From the NCBI GenBank assembly GCA_948146395.1, contig OX411549.1:39953267-40017266 (forward strand): a stretch of 64,000 bases of DNA, in the 5' to 3' direction. The notes beneath the pieces were generated by a model, which worked only from the letters and a program-made list of their open reading frames with translations, did not search any database and had not been told where the DNA came from. Both the position numbers and the translations under genes were made by a program. Source of the DNA: Fragum whitleyi (Eukaryota > Mollusca > Bivalvia > Cardiida > Cardiidae). This document shows positions 1 through 11,755 of this stretch, piece by piece (the first letter of the stretch is position 1; each line of letters begins with the position of its first letter).

Positions 1-248
1 TGATAAAAAACAATTGTTGTCTCTATTCATCACTGGATTGTGTAATGTTAGTGACATTTGTTCTAGGCAAAATGTCTTGAAACAGTTAAAGGGAAGCTTA
101 ATTGCATTGGATATGCAAATTAGAGAGACCTGTTAATCTTTTACATGGCTAATAGAGGTATTTCATGTAATTATCTCCCTTGCGTACTCTTCAGTCAAAG
201 GGACATAACAATGCAATCGAGGGGGCATCCTTCTTTTCTCCACTCTTT

Positions 249-440
249 GGGCCTACTTATTTCTCGCCCGATTTCGGGTCGGGTGTAGACTGGTCTCATT
301 GTCGAATATCAGAATAGCCTGTTCTAGGCTATTCTGATAGTCGATATGTGGACCAGTCTAGAGCTGGTAGCCTGCTTTCTGAGAGATTCTCTGATAATGC
401 GGGCAACAGTACCCGCCCGGGGTGAGAAATAAGTTGGCCC
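249..440. repeat. MITE with terminal inverted repeats and inner hairpin
   Basis: The ends GGGCCTACTTATTTCTCGCC (249-268) and GAGAAATAAGTTGGCCC (424-440) are inverted copies. Inside, 288-360 forms a second long hairpin whose stems contain AGAATAGCC and GGCTATTCT and end in AGACTGGTC / GACCAGTCT. No coding potential. It looks like a small DNA-transposon derivative; superfamily not determined because no clear target duplication was found. Confidence 0.7.
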
Positions 441-929
441 TTTATTTCATTGAAATTTATCCGGATGAATCAGTCGATTTCAACTATCAATGAAATAGAT
501 TATCAAACTTTTATCACTCAAAACAAAAGTTAAATATTATTAAAAAAATAGTTCGATCGACTTTGGGATTGTTTTATTTGAAATACTGAAAAAATCGGCG
601 TTTGATTTTAGTTGGGTGAATAAATCGCTGAGATATCTCTTCAGAGTTTTCTACTTGATGAATTCATATTTTTTGGTCGAAACAGATATCCTTCACTTAA
701 AATCTACTGTTTTGAGAAATCACTTTGATTTGATAAGTTTATTTGGAATTCTTTCATTTTGACTATTCATTTTCATTTTTCCATAATAGTAAATGCATTA
801 TTGTTCGACACAAATCGATCGTATATGATTAACTAAAGAATTACAAAAAATAAATAAAATATAATAAATAACAATAAAAATAAAACCAGACAACAAAAAC
901 GACATACGACAGAATGCAAGTTCAACATA
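441..929. other. AT-rich intergenic DNA, nothing recognised
   Basis: AT-rich sequence with no ORF of note, no terminal repeats and no match to other repeats in the window that I can see. Confidence 0.5.
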
Positions 930-1178
930 GATTGTTTGAATGGAGTTTAACGCCGCTTTCAACATCATTTCAGTTATATCGCGGTGGCTGGAGCACCTAA
1001 CGATGGATTCCTGGTATTTCTCTCACCAGTACAACCATCACATTCTTTCCTAGCCTCCAGCTGCTATCTCACATAGGTCTACGATTATTAACCCATTGGT
1101 GAGAGACAAATAGTCGGAAAGAATGAGTGCCGCTGTCGAGGATCGAACCCGGGACCTCTTGATTGACAGTCCGACATA
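930..1178 (-). mobile_element. tRNA-derived SINE, minus strand, head truncated
   Basis: Same family as the full copies at 42173-42457 and 58447-58733. The body motifs (AATGGGTTAATAATCGTAGA, GAGAAATACCAGGAATCCAT) and the 3' part (GTTAAACTCCATTCAAACAA) are present in reverse complement. The tRNA-like head is cut inside the anticodon arm near 1178, so box A is missing while the B-box region (GGGTTCGATCC) is retained. Confidence 0.85.
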
Positions 1179-1949
1179 ATGTTTTACTCTAGTGAAAAAT
1201 AAAAGACGAAACATATCGAGAGATAGGGACAATTTAAAAAAGGGAAAAATAATTCCATCGCAGCTATTTACGAGTCGCTATTTCATTTGGTTATTATTCA
1301 AATTTGAACACATGCTTATATTTGGAAGGGCTTTTAAATACATTGAAAATGCGCTCTTCACTGTTTCAAAATTAATGATTTTGTAGTTCTGAGTTTCACT
1401 TGAATATCTTTCTTTTTGTGCACCTTTTTTTTAAACACTTACCTCTTACGAATCCATTTAATTTTCCAAATTCATGAATTATTGGACGCACAATTAGAAT
1501 ACCCCTCTATGGATATATCTTCAACATGAAGGTGAGATAGAAGTTAAATGCGATTACGTAATACCATATGTCACGTACGACGCCTAATTGACACCAGTAC
1601 AGTGTTTATTTAGCGCACGTGTTGTAACTTCTGCTTTAGTGTTTGACCGCTCTTTGATCTGGGGTCTATGGTATATTGAAAACCCCTTTCAAAAACCATA
1701 CACACACGACCCTACATGTTTTTTTAACACTTAAGTTTTATCAAGCAATATGAAAAACAACAGTGCTACAAGGCACTTATGCTAAAATATTTTAACGATT
1801 CTAAATGAGTATCAGACATATGGCCCCTACACCATGAAGAACATGGATCGAACTTTAACCAAGTCTGGTCTTAATGACAAGATCTGAATAAAAAAGGAAT
1901 AATATATGAATAAAAATAGTTCATAGAGAAACTTTAATAATACAATTTA
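1179..1949. other. Intergenic DNA, nothing recognised
   Basis: AT-rich with a few short ORFs that have no coding character. No repeat boundaries seen. Confidence 0.45.
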
Positions 1950-3650
1950 AAACAAGAGGGCCGTTGGCCCTGGGTCGCTCACCTGAGAAAAAAGCTTCAT
2001 TACCTAGGTATGTCCATGCAACCACAGAAAAAGAGATTTTCACTTATTCAATCAGATAACATTTGAAATAATCCTTCCCCCCTCTGCTCCTCATCTGGTC
2101 ATTATTTATTTAAGCTTTTTTCATAAAAGGTCTGTGATCAGCTAATCTATGCCAGATATACAGGCTGAGTCTGAGACTTTTAAAGTTTTCTTTAATGAGT
2201 TGATCAATCCATGTCAAATATAAAGGCTGTAGGGACTCAAAATTCTCATTAAAGAACCCCCCTCCCCCAAGATGCTCTGCACCTGGTGAATCTACAGTCA
2301 TGATTTTAGCTAATTCAATTAATGTTCATAATTATGCTGATCATCCATACCAATTTTCAAGTCTGTAGGACTCCTGGTTCATTAGAAGAAGTTTAAAGAT
2401 TTCAAAAATGATCCAAAGTACTACCCCCTCCCCAAGACACTCAGCACCTGGTGACCCTACAGTCATGATTTTAGCTATTTTAATTAATGTCAATATATTG
2501 ATCACCCATGACAATTTTCAAGTCTGTATGGGTCCTGATCCAGGAGAAGAATAAGGTTAAAGATTTCAAATTTGATCCAAAATACTATCCCCTCCCCCCT
2601 AATGCTCCACATCTGGTGGCCCTACATTCACGATTTTAGCTTTTTTATTTTAGATCCATATGCTTATCATCCATGCCAATATTGAAGTCTGTAGGGCTCC
2701 TGGTTCATTAGAAGATGAAGGTTAAAGTTACAAAGTTTTCACAAAAGTACTACCCCCTCCCCCCTGGTCCTCTGCACCTGGTGGCATTACAGTCATGATT
2801 TTAGCTATTTTTATTAAGGTCTATGAGCTGATCCTCCATGCCAATTTTTAAGACTGTAGGGCTTGTGGTTCAGAAGAAGAAGAAGGTTAAAGATTACAAA
2901 ATTTTCACAAAAGTACTACCCTCTCCCCCCTGGTGCTCCGCACCTGGTGAATCTACAGTCATGATTTTAGCTATTTATATAAAGGTCCATATGCTTATCA
3001 TCCATGCCAATATTCAAATCTGTCAGGCTCCTGGTTCAAAAGAAGAAGAAGGTTAAAGATTACAAAATTTTCACAAAAGTACTACCCCCTCCCCCCTGGT
3101 GCTCCGCACCTGGCAGCCCAAAAGATATGATTTTAGCTATTTTTATTAAGGTCTATGAGCTGATCATCCATGACAATTTTCAAGTCTGTAGGGCTCCTGG
3201 TTCCAAAGAAGAAGAAGATTAAAGATTACAAAATTTACCCAAAGTACTACCCCCTCCCCCCTGGTGCTCCGCACCTGGTGGCCCAAAAGATATGATTTTA
3301 GCTATTTTAATTCAGGTCTATGAACTGATCATCCATGCCAAGTTTTAAGTCTGTAGGACCACTGGTGGAGAAGAAGAAGAATTTTAAAGATTTTCTTAAA
3401 ATTTCAGTTTGTTGCCATAGCAACCAGAGTTTTTCATGGATTTCAATTCTTTTAGCTATTTTTGAAGGGGACCACCTAAGCAACATTTCTGTAAAATTTG
3501 GTGTTAATTGGCCTAGTAGTTTAGGAGGAGATGTCGTTTAAAGAAATTGTTGACGGACGCCGGACGACAGACGACGACCGACGGACGGACGCCGGAGGAA
3601 AGGTGATCACAATAGCTCACATGAGCACTTCGTGCTCAGGTGAGCTAAAA
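1950..3650 (-). mobile_element. Pearl/Helentron-like non-autonomous element, family A
   Basis: Read on the minus strand it opens with a hairpin (AGCTCACCTGAGCACGAAGT... near 3650-3613), followed by GTCCGTC-type microsatellite (3555-3600). Next come about eight tandem units of roughly 165 bp, each with CTGGTGCTCCGCACCTGGTG and a pyrimidine run, at about 2082, 2268, 2434, 2602, 2762, 2927, 3093 and 3256. It ends with CTCAGGTGAGCGACCCAGG, a second hairpin GGGCCAACGGCCC and CTCTTGTTTT (1950). Non-coding; the listed ORFs here are just the tandem unit translated. Confidence 0.8.
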
Positions 3651-4740
3651 AGTCAGATAAGTTAATCAAAAGCAAAAAATAAAAAAATGACAAAAATAGG
3701 CATGAAGAATTTAAGCATTAACACTAAGTTTTATTTTATGTGCAAAAATAACTTTGTGATAACCTTTATAATGACGAGTATTTTGTGGTTTGAAATATAC
3801 TATTTCACTATAAATTTTTACTGGACTAAAATGAAATGCCCCCTCGTTTGTAAAAGGGGCGGAGTCGAGCGATTTCCGCGCATGCGTAGACTTATGTGAA
3901 ATACCTCTATTATGATAGACTATATAAATGGGGTCCACCCATTTAGGGTTGAGAATCCTTTTCTCTAAATGGATCATTTCTGACTATGCACTTGGTTTGG
4001 TACAATTGGTGGCGAAGGTGGAATGATTACAACTGCTAGACCTAAGTTGCCTTAAACACATGGTTCTTCCAGGCCAAGCATTGGATATTATGCAAGTGAG
4101 AGCAACCTGCCAAAAGTTGAATAGCTAATGGCAGCTTCTATAGATAAAGTTGACCCATTTAGGGTTGATGATCCTCATCATCACAACTATCTATGCACTC
4201 AGTTCGTTACAAAGTCAATTAGTTTTGAAAACCTTATTACAATTAGCCCAAAATGTTTGATGAGACCAGTTGTATATTGATTATTAGAGTAATTTATATG
4301 ATGTGTTTACACAAATTTTATAAGCCAACTGAACTGTACCTCTTCAGAAGAGGAAATGCCGCATGATCAATCGTCACTATATGCATGAGCTCTCTTGAGC
4401 AGCTGCTGATAAAACAGTGCACTGCATGACTAGCGAAAAACCTTCATCTTTTTCACATGACTAAGACTTTGATTAACTGGAGATATTCACCTGTTACCCA
4501 AGATTATCTTTACTGTAGGCAGTTGCCCATTTTTTTGACTACAGTATCTTTGCCTATGTAAAGATCACAAGGTAGCAATGTAGATAAATGTAGCCTCATA
4601 TCAACTTGTTAAGAATAAATTAAGTTTAACTTGTTGCCAATTCAAACTTTTGTGGATTTCTCTCTTTTAATGCTGATATTTGTGTACTTTCACATTGCAT
4701 GTATCGATAATGTAACCGTTAATTTCATAGGCCAATAGCT
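3651..4740. other. Intergenic DNA upstream of TMEM218 with a diverged internal duplication
   Basis: No gene or complete mobile element recognised. Two segments about 220 bp apart, 3931-4005 and 4147-4215, share ACCCATTTAGGGTTGA followed by TATGCACT and GGTACAA / GTTACAA, an old local duplication. The rest is AT-rich. Confidence 0.5.
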
Positions 4741-4846
4741 AAGAAATTTGATTCCATTGACCAATCAAATTACAGGATACATAAATAATGCAGTGTTGAC
4801 ATTCGAAACGACGTTTTGACTTGTCTGGCAATAAAATTCGAAAACA
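4741..4846 (+). promoter_or_regulatory. TMEM218: Probable TMEM218 core promoter and 5' UTR
   Basis: A CCAAT box in good context (GACCAATCAAATT, CCAAT at 4761-4765) lies 82 bases before the start codon. No TATA box in the usual place. The start codon context is AACAATGAG. Transcription start not visible from sequence; assignment is inference from position. Confidence 0.4.
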
Positions 4847-4962
4847 ATGAGTGAACATAACACTGTTCTTGGTGTTGGAATTGGTCTGTTTTTGATCATT
4901 TTAGTATGGGCTCTGTCGCTCTTTGTTTGCTTATTGTTTTCTCGTTCAACCGGCGCAATATC
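4847..4962 (+). CDS. TMEM218: TMEM218 exon 1
   Basis: Residues 1-38 plus two bases. First membrane helix (GIGLFLIILVWALSLFVCLL). Donor is TC|GTAAGT at 4963; the split serine codon completes with G from 8123. Confidence 0.92.
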
Positions 4963-7900
4963 GTAAGTTCTAGCAATTGTTATTGGTTTTCGCGAGGTTT
5001 TCACTACAGTTTCCTTTAACTTGCTGGCCAGTATAAGGATACCTAAAATAGTGTTTGTTAAAATTTGGGTAACGTATTGAATTGCAAGATTTCTTAGACT
5101 CTGTGGAGAAAATTACCAATTTTTTTGGTTACTCTGCCAGCACCCCTATCCAATCTAAATTTAAAGGGAGTTAAAAGAATTTATCATGAGCAGTTTCGTG
5201 TGTCAATTAACCTTTTTTGTAAAGATATGACATAAGCTATTGTTAAAAAAAAATAGTATCGAGGGGACAGTGCAACAATTTAATCGTAAACGCCTATACA
5301 CAAGTTGACAGATGACATCACAGGTACCTTGTTGTTTACATCTGGGGAATCACTGTAGGCAGAAAGGTCTACCAGTTGCATACACAAATAGCAAAAAAAT
5401 CCAAAATTCAAGTAATTAGATGGTACATTTCTATTGATTTCTCCCAAGTGACAAACATGTCAAAATTTAGATAAATCAACCATTCTTTTGATTATGCAGT
5501 TGTCATCATGTGATATTTATCCCATTTCTGTTATTCATCACGTCACAGAAATTTCAAAGATGGGGAAAGGTTTCTGAAGCTTTTCCCCCCTATTAATTTA
5601 TCCAATTATTAGTTTAATCTGTAAATTTTGAGAATCACCACCTACTCTAAAAAACAGATTTTGCTTCCTTGCATAAGTTTGCCCCCCACATTTAGAGATG
5701 GGTTAATTTAAGATAATTATTGAATGAAAATATAAATTTCAAAAGAAATACACAAACTCCAAATAATTGATATCCCTATCCTTCGAGGGAATCAAACGAA
5801 ACCTCATCTGTGGCCTATTTTTTTCATATTCATACAGAAATTCAAACGAAACTTTGTTATATTAGGAAAACGACCCTCCCCCTTTATTGTCCATTATTAC
5901 CCTTTTGACATATATCCTGCATCCACCGCTGTTTTCATCCAATTTTCTATAAAAGCTAAACACATAACTATTTCTGGGTTTGTTCACAAAAACGGTGGAA
6001 CAAAGCTTCATCAGAACTTTCATGAGTGCTGTAGAGTGAAAAATGAATGTTTGAAAACCCAAACATGTACTTACTATGTTTCAGACATGATTTTGTACCT
6101 TCTATGCGAATGACGTGAAAATGGACATTAAAGAAAACATCAAGTTTACAGAGGAAGAATTTTTGTGCTTAACCATGGACACATATTTTAGACCCCCCCC
6201 CTGGCTAAATTGCGCTACTTGAGCAGCTATAAAAGATAGACACTATTATTAAAAATCTTTGGGCCAGGTCTTTTCAAAGATTCCAGGTTGCGTTCTTTCT
6301 TAGTAAATTCATTACTTAAGGAGACAAAAACTTATTCTAAGAAGCTAAAAGATCTATTGTCAATGGCAACATCGTTCATTAAGCCCAATCTCTTTAAATT
6401 ATAATGGACTATTTCATAAAAGATTCTTTAAATGTCGATTGATCATTAACGGGAACCATTTGTACAAACAATATTTAATTTTATTTTTCATCTTAAATTG
6501 TAATAAACGGTTGATTTTGATTGAGTTTTAATTGGCTTCTGGCATAGAGATCTGACTCCTTTTGCCTACAAGTAATGCGCATGCGCGGGAAATTCTCAAT
6601 ATAAACAATAACAATCAACTCTCCTAAATATAGGCACTTACAATACTATTTCAATGGTCAACTTGGCCCATTTTTAACACAGCACAACGTATAACTTTAA
6701 TTTTATGCGAAAGCTTTCTTATTTTCTATTATTTATTCAGTATTTTTATACAGATGCAAAAGTATTAAAGGAAATTTACATGTGCATCAGAAAATCAAAA
6801 AGTTAAATTGACATTTAATGACTATTCTTAAATTCATACATGATCAAACACACACACATATAAATTTATGAAAAATAATCTATGTTACTATAGACTATAA
6901 TGGGGCCAGGTTGACCGGGCCAAGTTATTCGATGCGCCGAGTTGACTAGTAATCATTTCACTTACCCTTCGATATATAAATGATGCTTCACAGAAAATTT
7001 AAGTAGGCCTGGGTTCCTTTTAAGCCTGGGGGAAGGGTTCTGGCCTACTAATTTTGGGAGAAATATGTTGAATTAATTGTTAGGGTTACCAGTCAACTTG
7101 GCTCATTGAATTACTAATTCAATTTGACATAAATTTGCTGATCATGCTTACATAAATATTTCCAGAACTTAAAGAAAATTGAGTAATTTTGTATAAGTAG
7201 CAATTTTACTTACTTAATATTTTACAATAGAATCTCTTTTTGGAATAAAATAATTGTTGAGCTGAGTTATACCTTGGGCCGAGTTGCCATTGGGCTGAGT
7301 TGAAAATTGACTGCGCTGACCAGTCACTGCTGTTAAGGGAAAAATCATCAGTTGTGAGTTTTGCTTGACTACTGAAAATGCTTGAAATATTTCAATTTAC
7401 ACACAAAAAAAAAAGATTTTAGAAGTATTTGTAAGCTGATTATCAGAGCTCTTTCATTGTCTATTCAAGGAGGGTGGATTGCGCATTTTAGCACACACTT
7501 TTGAAAAATACTCCCTGTTTTGGAGGTGATTGGGGATTTTTTTTACATACAGAAAGAGTAAAAAGTATCATAATTTTTGGAGCATCGACCATTTTGAACA
7601 AAATTCACCCCTACTTTTCGAATCTATTCTACTTTTCGAATCCTAGAATAGACACTGCTCTTTGATTGTTAACTTAAATATGCCCTTGGGAAAACCTTGT
7701 AAAGGTTGGAATATTGATATATGAGGGGTAAATCTCAGTTGTAGGGGAACTATTCCCTGAGGGGAAGGGTCTGATATTGGGCCCCACTTTCTTAATTTAA
7801 AAAAAAACCCTCGGATGGATAACCTAGTTTTGACCCTTATGAATTTATCTAAGCAATTTGTGAGAATATAGTTTTTGTTGTTCACTCAATGAAATTTGAA

Positions 7901-10900
7901 TTGAAATATTGATCTTACACTGAAAGAAGCCATTATCCATTTTTTGTCCTCAGACGCACAGATAAGGCTGAATAAAAAATATGTAATAAAACATGAAGAA
8001 ATAAATGCAGAAGTATCGCTGACTATATTGGACTTTTGAATTTTAGGACAAGTTCATTACACTTTCAATTAAATTACCATTCTGGCTCAATATTTTAAAG
8101 TTTTAATTTTCTTTTTTTGCAGGAATATTGGCATTGTAGCCATTTTGTTTGCTGGATTATTTACTGTTATTCTATTGGTGTTGCCGCGTGAAGACTTTGA
8201 ACAGCCTACTACAAAGGTAACTGTTAACTCTTGTCATGCTGAACCGGTACATACAGTTTATAATATTGGACATTGACAAGGTGAATGATTTTGCAATGAT
8301 TTCGGATTGATATTGAATGAGTGAGAGGAGCGAGTTTTGAGTGGAATTTAAGGAAGGTAATCCAATATGGCTAATTTTGTTCACGATGAACAAAATAAGC
8401 AATATTTATTACCTCCCTTTAATAAAATGTGTATGACAGTTGTATAAATAATTTCCTATTTCTTCAAGAACCAATCAGACACTTAAAATTCAATGATGTC
8501 AGTGAAATCGCAATTTGGTCCTCGCTTTATTCAATTTGAAGGTAGTTGTTTATCTTGTAATTTTTAGTCATTTTGAGCGTTTTTGAATGGTTTGAATGAG
8601 TGTTTTGAATGAATGAATGGAGCGCTGAGAGAGCGATTTAGAAAGGTTTTGATTGAGATGAATGTCAATTTGATTTCACGATGAAACTAACTGTAGGTCA
8701 TTTTCAGTATGAAGCTGGGGCTGTTTCTCGAACCCTCCCCCTTAGAGGCTTTCTCCTTAAACATGCCTTTTCCATTGACAAATTAAAAAAGCTTTACCTA
8801 TGTGTTATCATATCTGCAGGGATGTTGAAATACAAAATTTCTCCACTTGTCCCAGACACGAAAAATATGATTTTCTTCTTGTCCAGGATATAAAATAACA
8901 TTTTATGAAAAAAAGAAATTCAATCAATTTTGAGAAAACATTGTTTTTTAAAGAAGAATTTTAATGCTAGACTCCAGCATTTCCTTCATGGAAAATCATG
9001 TTTTCTACCCTTTGTTATTATAATCATGATAATCAATCTTTTTGATTCTGTTAAGTACCTTTCTGATAATTGTTCTGGTATTGCTTGTCCACGTACAAGT
9101 GTATAGAAAAAAGTACTTGTCGGCAGGTAGAGAAACCTGTGTCTGACAAGTTGGTCATGGGAACTCCACACCCCTGATATCTGTAAAAATGTAATATTTT
9201 TTTCTTGTGATTTGTTATCTGTCTTATTGAAGACCATTTACTTGGTCTGTATGAAACAGACTGTTGTTTTGTATAGAAAAATATGTAAGATTGTTGTTAA
9301 AACTAGGGATGGTAACGAGTACCAATTTTACTAGTCAATTACTTGTTCACCTTTCCAATCAAGTACTTGAGTACTTGGATAGAATTGATAACTTTTAATC
9401 ATTAATTCTGTGTCTTCAAACGTAAAAATATACGGATTGTGCTACATATCTTAAGTTGAAAGGGCAGTTCAAATGACATTTTATCGCTAATTTATTTGAA
9501 GAAACGGAAAATTGTAAAATGCATGCCAAGAGAGAGTCATTTCTCAGTTATATTTCTAAGCGATATTTGTCGGTTTGATATATAATTTCGGTAGAGAAAG
9601 ACTAAGTAACTACACCATCGATAAGATTGCGTTACAAGGTTTTGAAATGACGATGCAACATTCAGTTGATCTGATGATCCACGTAAACCACGGGGCATCC
9701 CTGATCAGACTACCAAAAGGCAAAGGTGCGAAAAGTTGCATGATGATGTGTATTGTTTGACAGCATGAACATTGACAGTAACTGTTGGCACCTTATTGCA
9801 ATTTCGGAAAATTATTGAAGTATTAGACGATCGGCAGATGACCAGGTGTTGAAACATTATCTTTAGCTGTACAGCATTTCATGTGAAAGATAGATATTTT
9901 GATAAAATATGAAAAAAGAGATTGGAAACGAATTTCATTTTAGATTTTTTTTTTTCATTTATTACCGATTTATCGATTAGTGAAATTGGTAATTGATAAT
10001 CGGACGTTAGATCGAGTACTTGATTACTCGAATACTTGTTCCCATCCCTAGTTAAAACAGAAAAACTATCTACCAAAATATCTAATAGTGAATCCTTCTA
10101 CAGTTGGTCTTTTAATGTATCTGTACCAAAATGTTGGACCCAGAACCCTTCCCCTTACCTTCGAAAAGCCCTGCCAGAATATTCCATGTGGCAAGTGTTG
10201 TAATCTAAAATCAGATAGGCCTTTTCATCCAATAATTTGAAAATATTATTTTCAAAAGGAATGTTGATTCACAGTAATTGATATCCCTATAAACTGCTTT
10301 TAGCACTTTGATTTTTAGCTCACCTGAGCACATAGTGCTCAAGGGAGCTATTGTGATCGATCGTTGTCCGGCGTCCGTCTGTCCATCCGTCTGTCTGTCC
10401 ATCTGTCCGTCTGTCCGTCACGGCGTCAACTTTTTCTTTAAACGACATCTCCTCCTAAACTTATGGGTCAAAATCAACCAAACTTGGCAGAAATATTCCT
10501 TGGGTGGTCCCTTATGAAAATTGCTCAAATGGAAAGGATCCGTGCCATATCACGGGAAAAGGGGCCTTAATGACAAATTTCTTGTTTTCACTCTAGAAGC
10601 CACAAATATGGTCTAATTTTCATGAAACTTGGTCAGAATGTTTGTTAGGGTATGAGGATGAAGTCTATTGAAAATGGGAAGGATCCGTGCCATTTCACAG
10701 AAAAAGGGGCCTTAATGACAATTTTGTCAACAATATCTTTAACCCTTTGCTGTTTAATCCCTGCTTTTTACGTGCCTGTGATTTTATGATTGAGAAAACA
10801 TTGCGAAAAAGAAGAAATTGCTTCTGACTAGCAATTTCTTCTTTTTCCACACTATTTTTTACCCTACTGAATGGTTATTTTTCAAATCAAATCCACTGTA

Positions 10901-11314
10901 AATTTTCGTCTGCAAAACCTTTGAATTTGGACAGGTCCAAAATTTTGAAAAACAGGAAAGGGTTAAACGACATCTCCTCCTAAACTTATGGGTCAAAATC
11001 AACCAAACTTGGCAGAAATATTCCTTGGATGGTCCCTTATGAAAATTGCTCAAATGGAAAGGATCCGTGCCATATCACGGGAAAAGGGGCCTTAATGACA
11101 AATTTCTTGTTTTCACTCTAGAAGCCACAAATATGGTCCAATCTTCATGAAACTTGGTCAGAATGTTTGTTAGGGTATGAGGATAAAGTCTATTGAAAAT
11201 GGGAAGGATCGGTGCCATATCACAGGAAAAGGCGTCTTAATGACAATTTTTATGCCCCCACATCGATAGATCGGGGGCATATTGTTTTACTCGTGTCCGT
11301 CTGTCTATCTGTCT

Positions 11315-11348
<34 letters not shown>

Positions 11349-11719
11349 CCGTCCGTCTGTCTGTCCGTCCGTCTGTCCGTCCGTCTGTCCGAAAACTTAA
11401 CCTTGCCAATATCTTCAAGCCTATTCAAGATACAAAGCTAATATTTGGCATGATGATAGATCTCAATGATCTGCATCCGCTGGTACCAAAGTCAAGGTCA
11501 TGTGACAAGGTCAAGGTCATCTGTCAAGGTCAAACGTCCGAAAACTTAACCCGAAAACTTAACCTTGCCAATATCTTCAAGCCTATTCAAGATACAAAGC
11601 TAATATTTGGCATGATGATAGATCTCAATGATCTGCATCCGCTGGTACCAAAGTCAAGGTCATGTGACAAGGTCAAGGTCATCTGTCAAGGTCAAACTTT
11701 GCAAAAAAAAATGCTGTTA

Positions 11720-11755
<36 letters not shown>

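Noticed and set aside
2838..3541. Three related ORFs with KKKVKDYKIFTKVLP
   Set aside because: Antisense reading of the family A tandem units.
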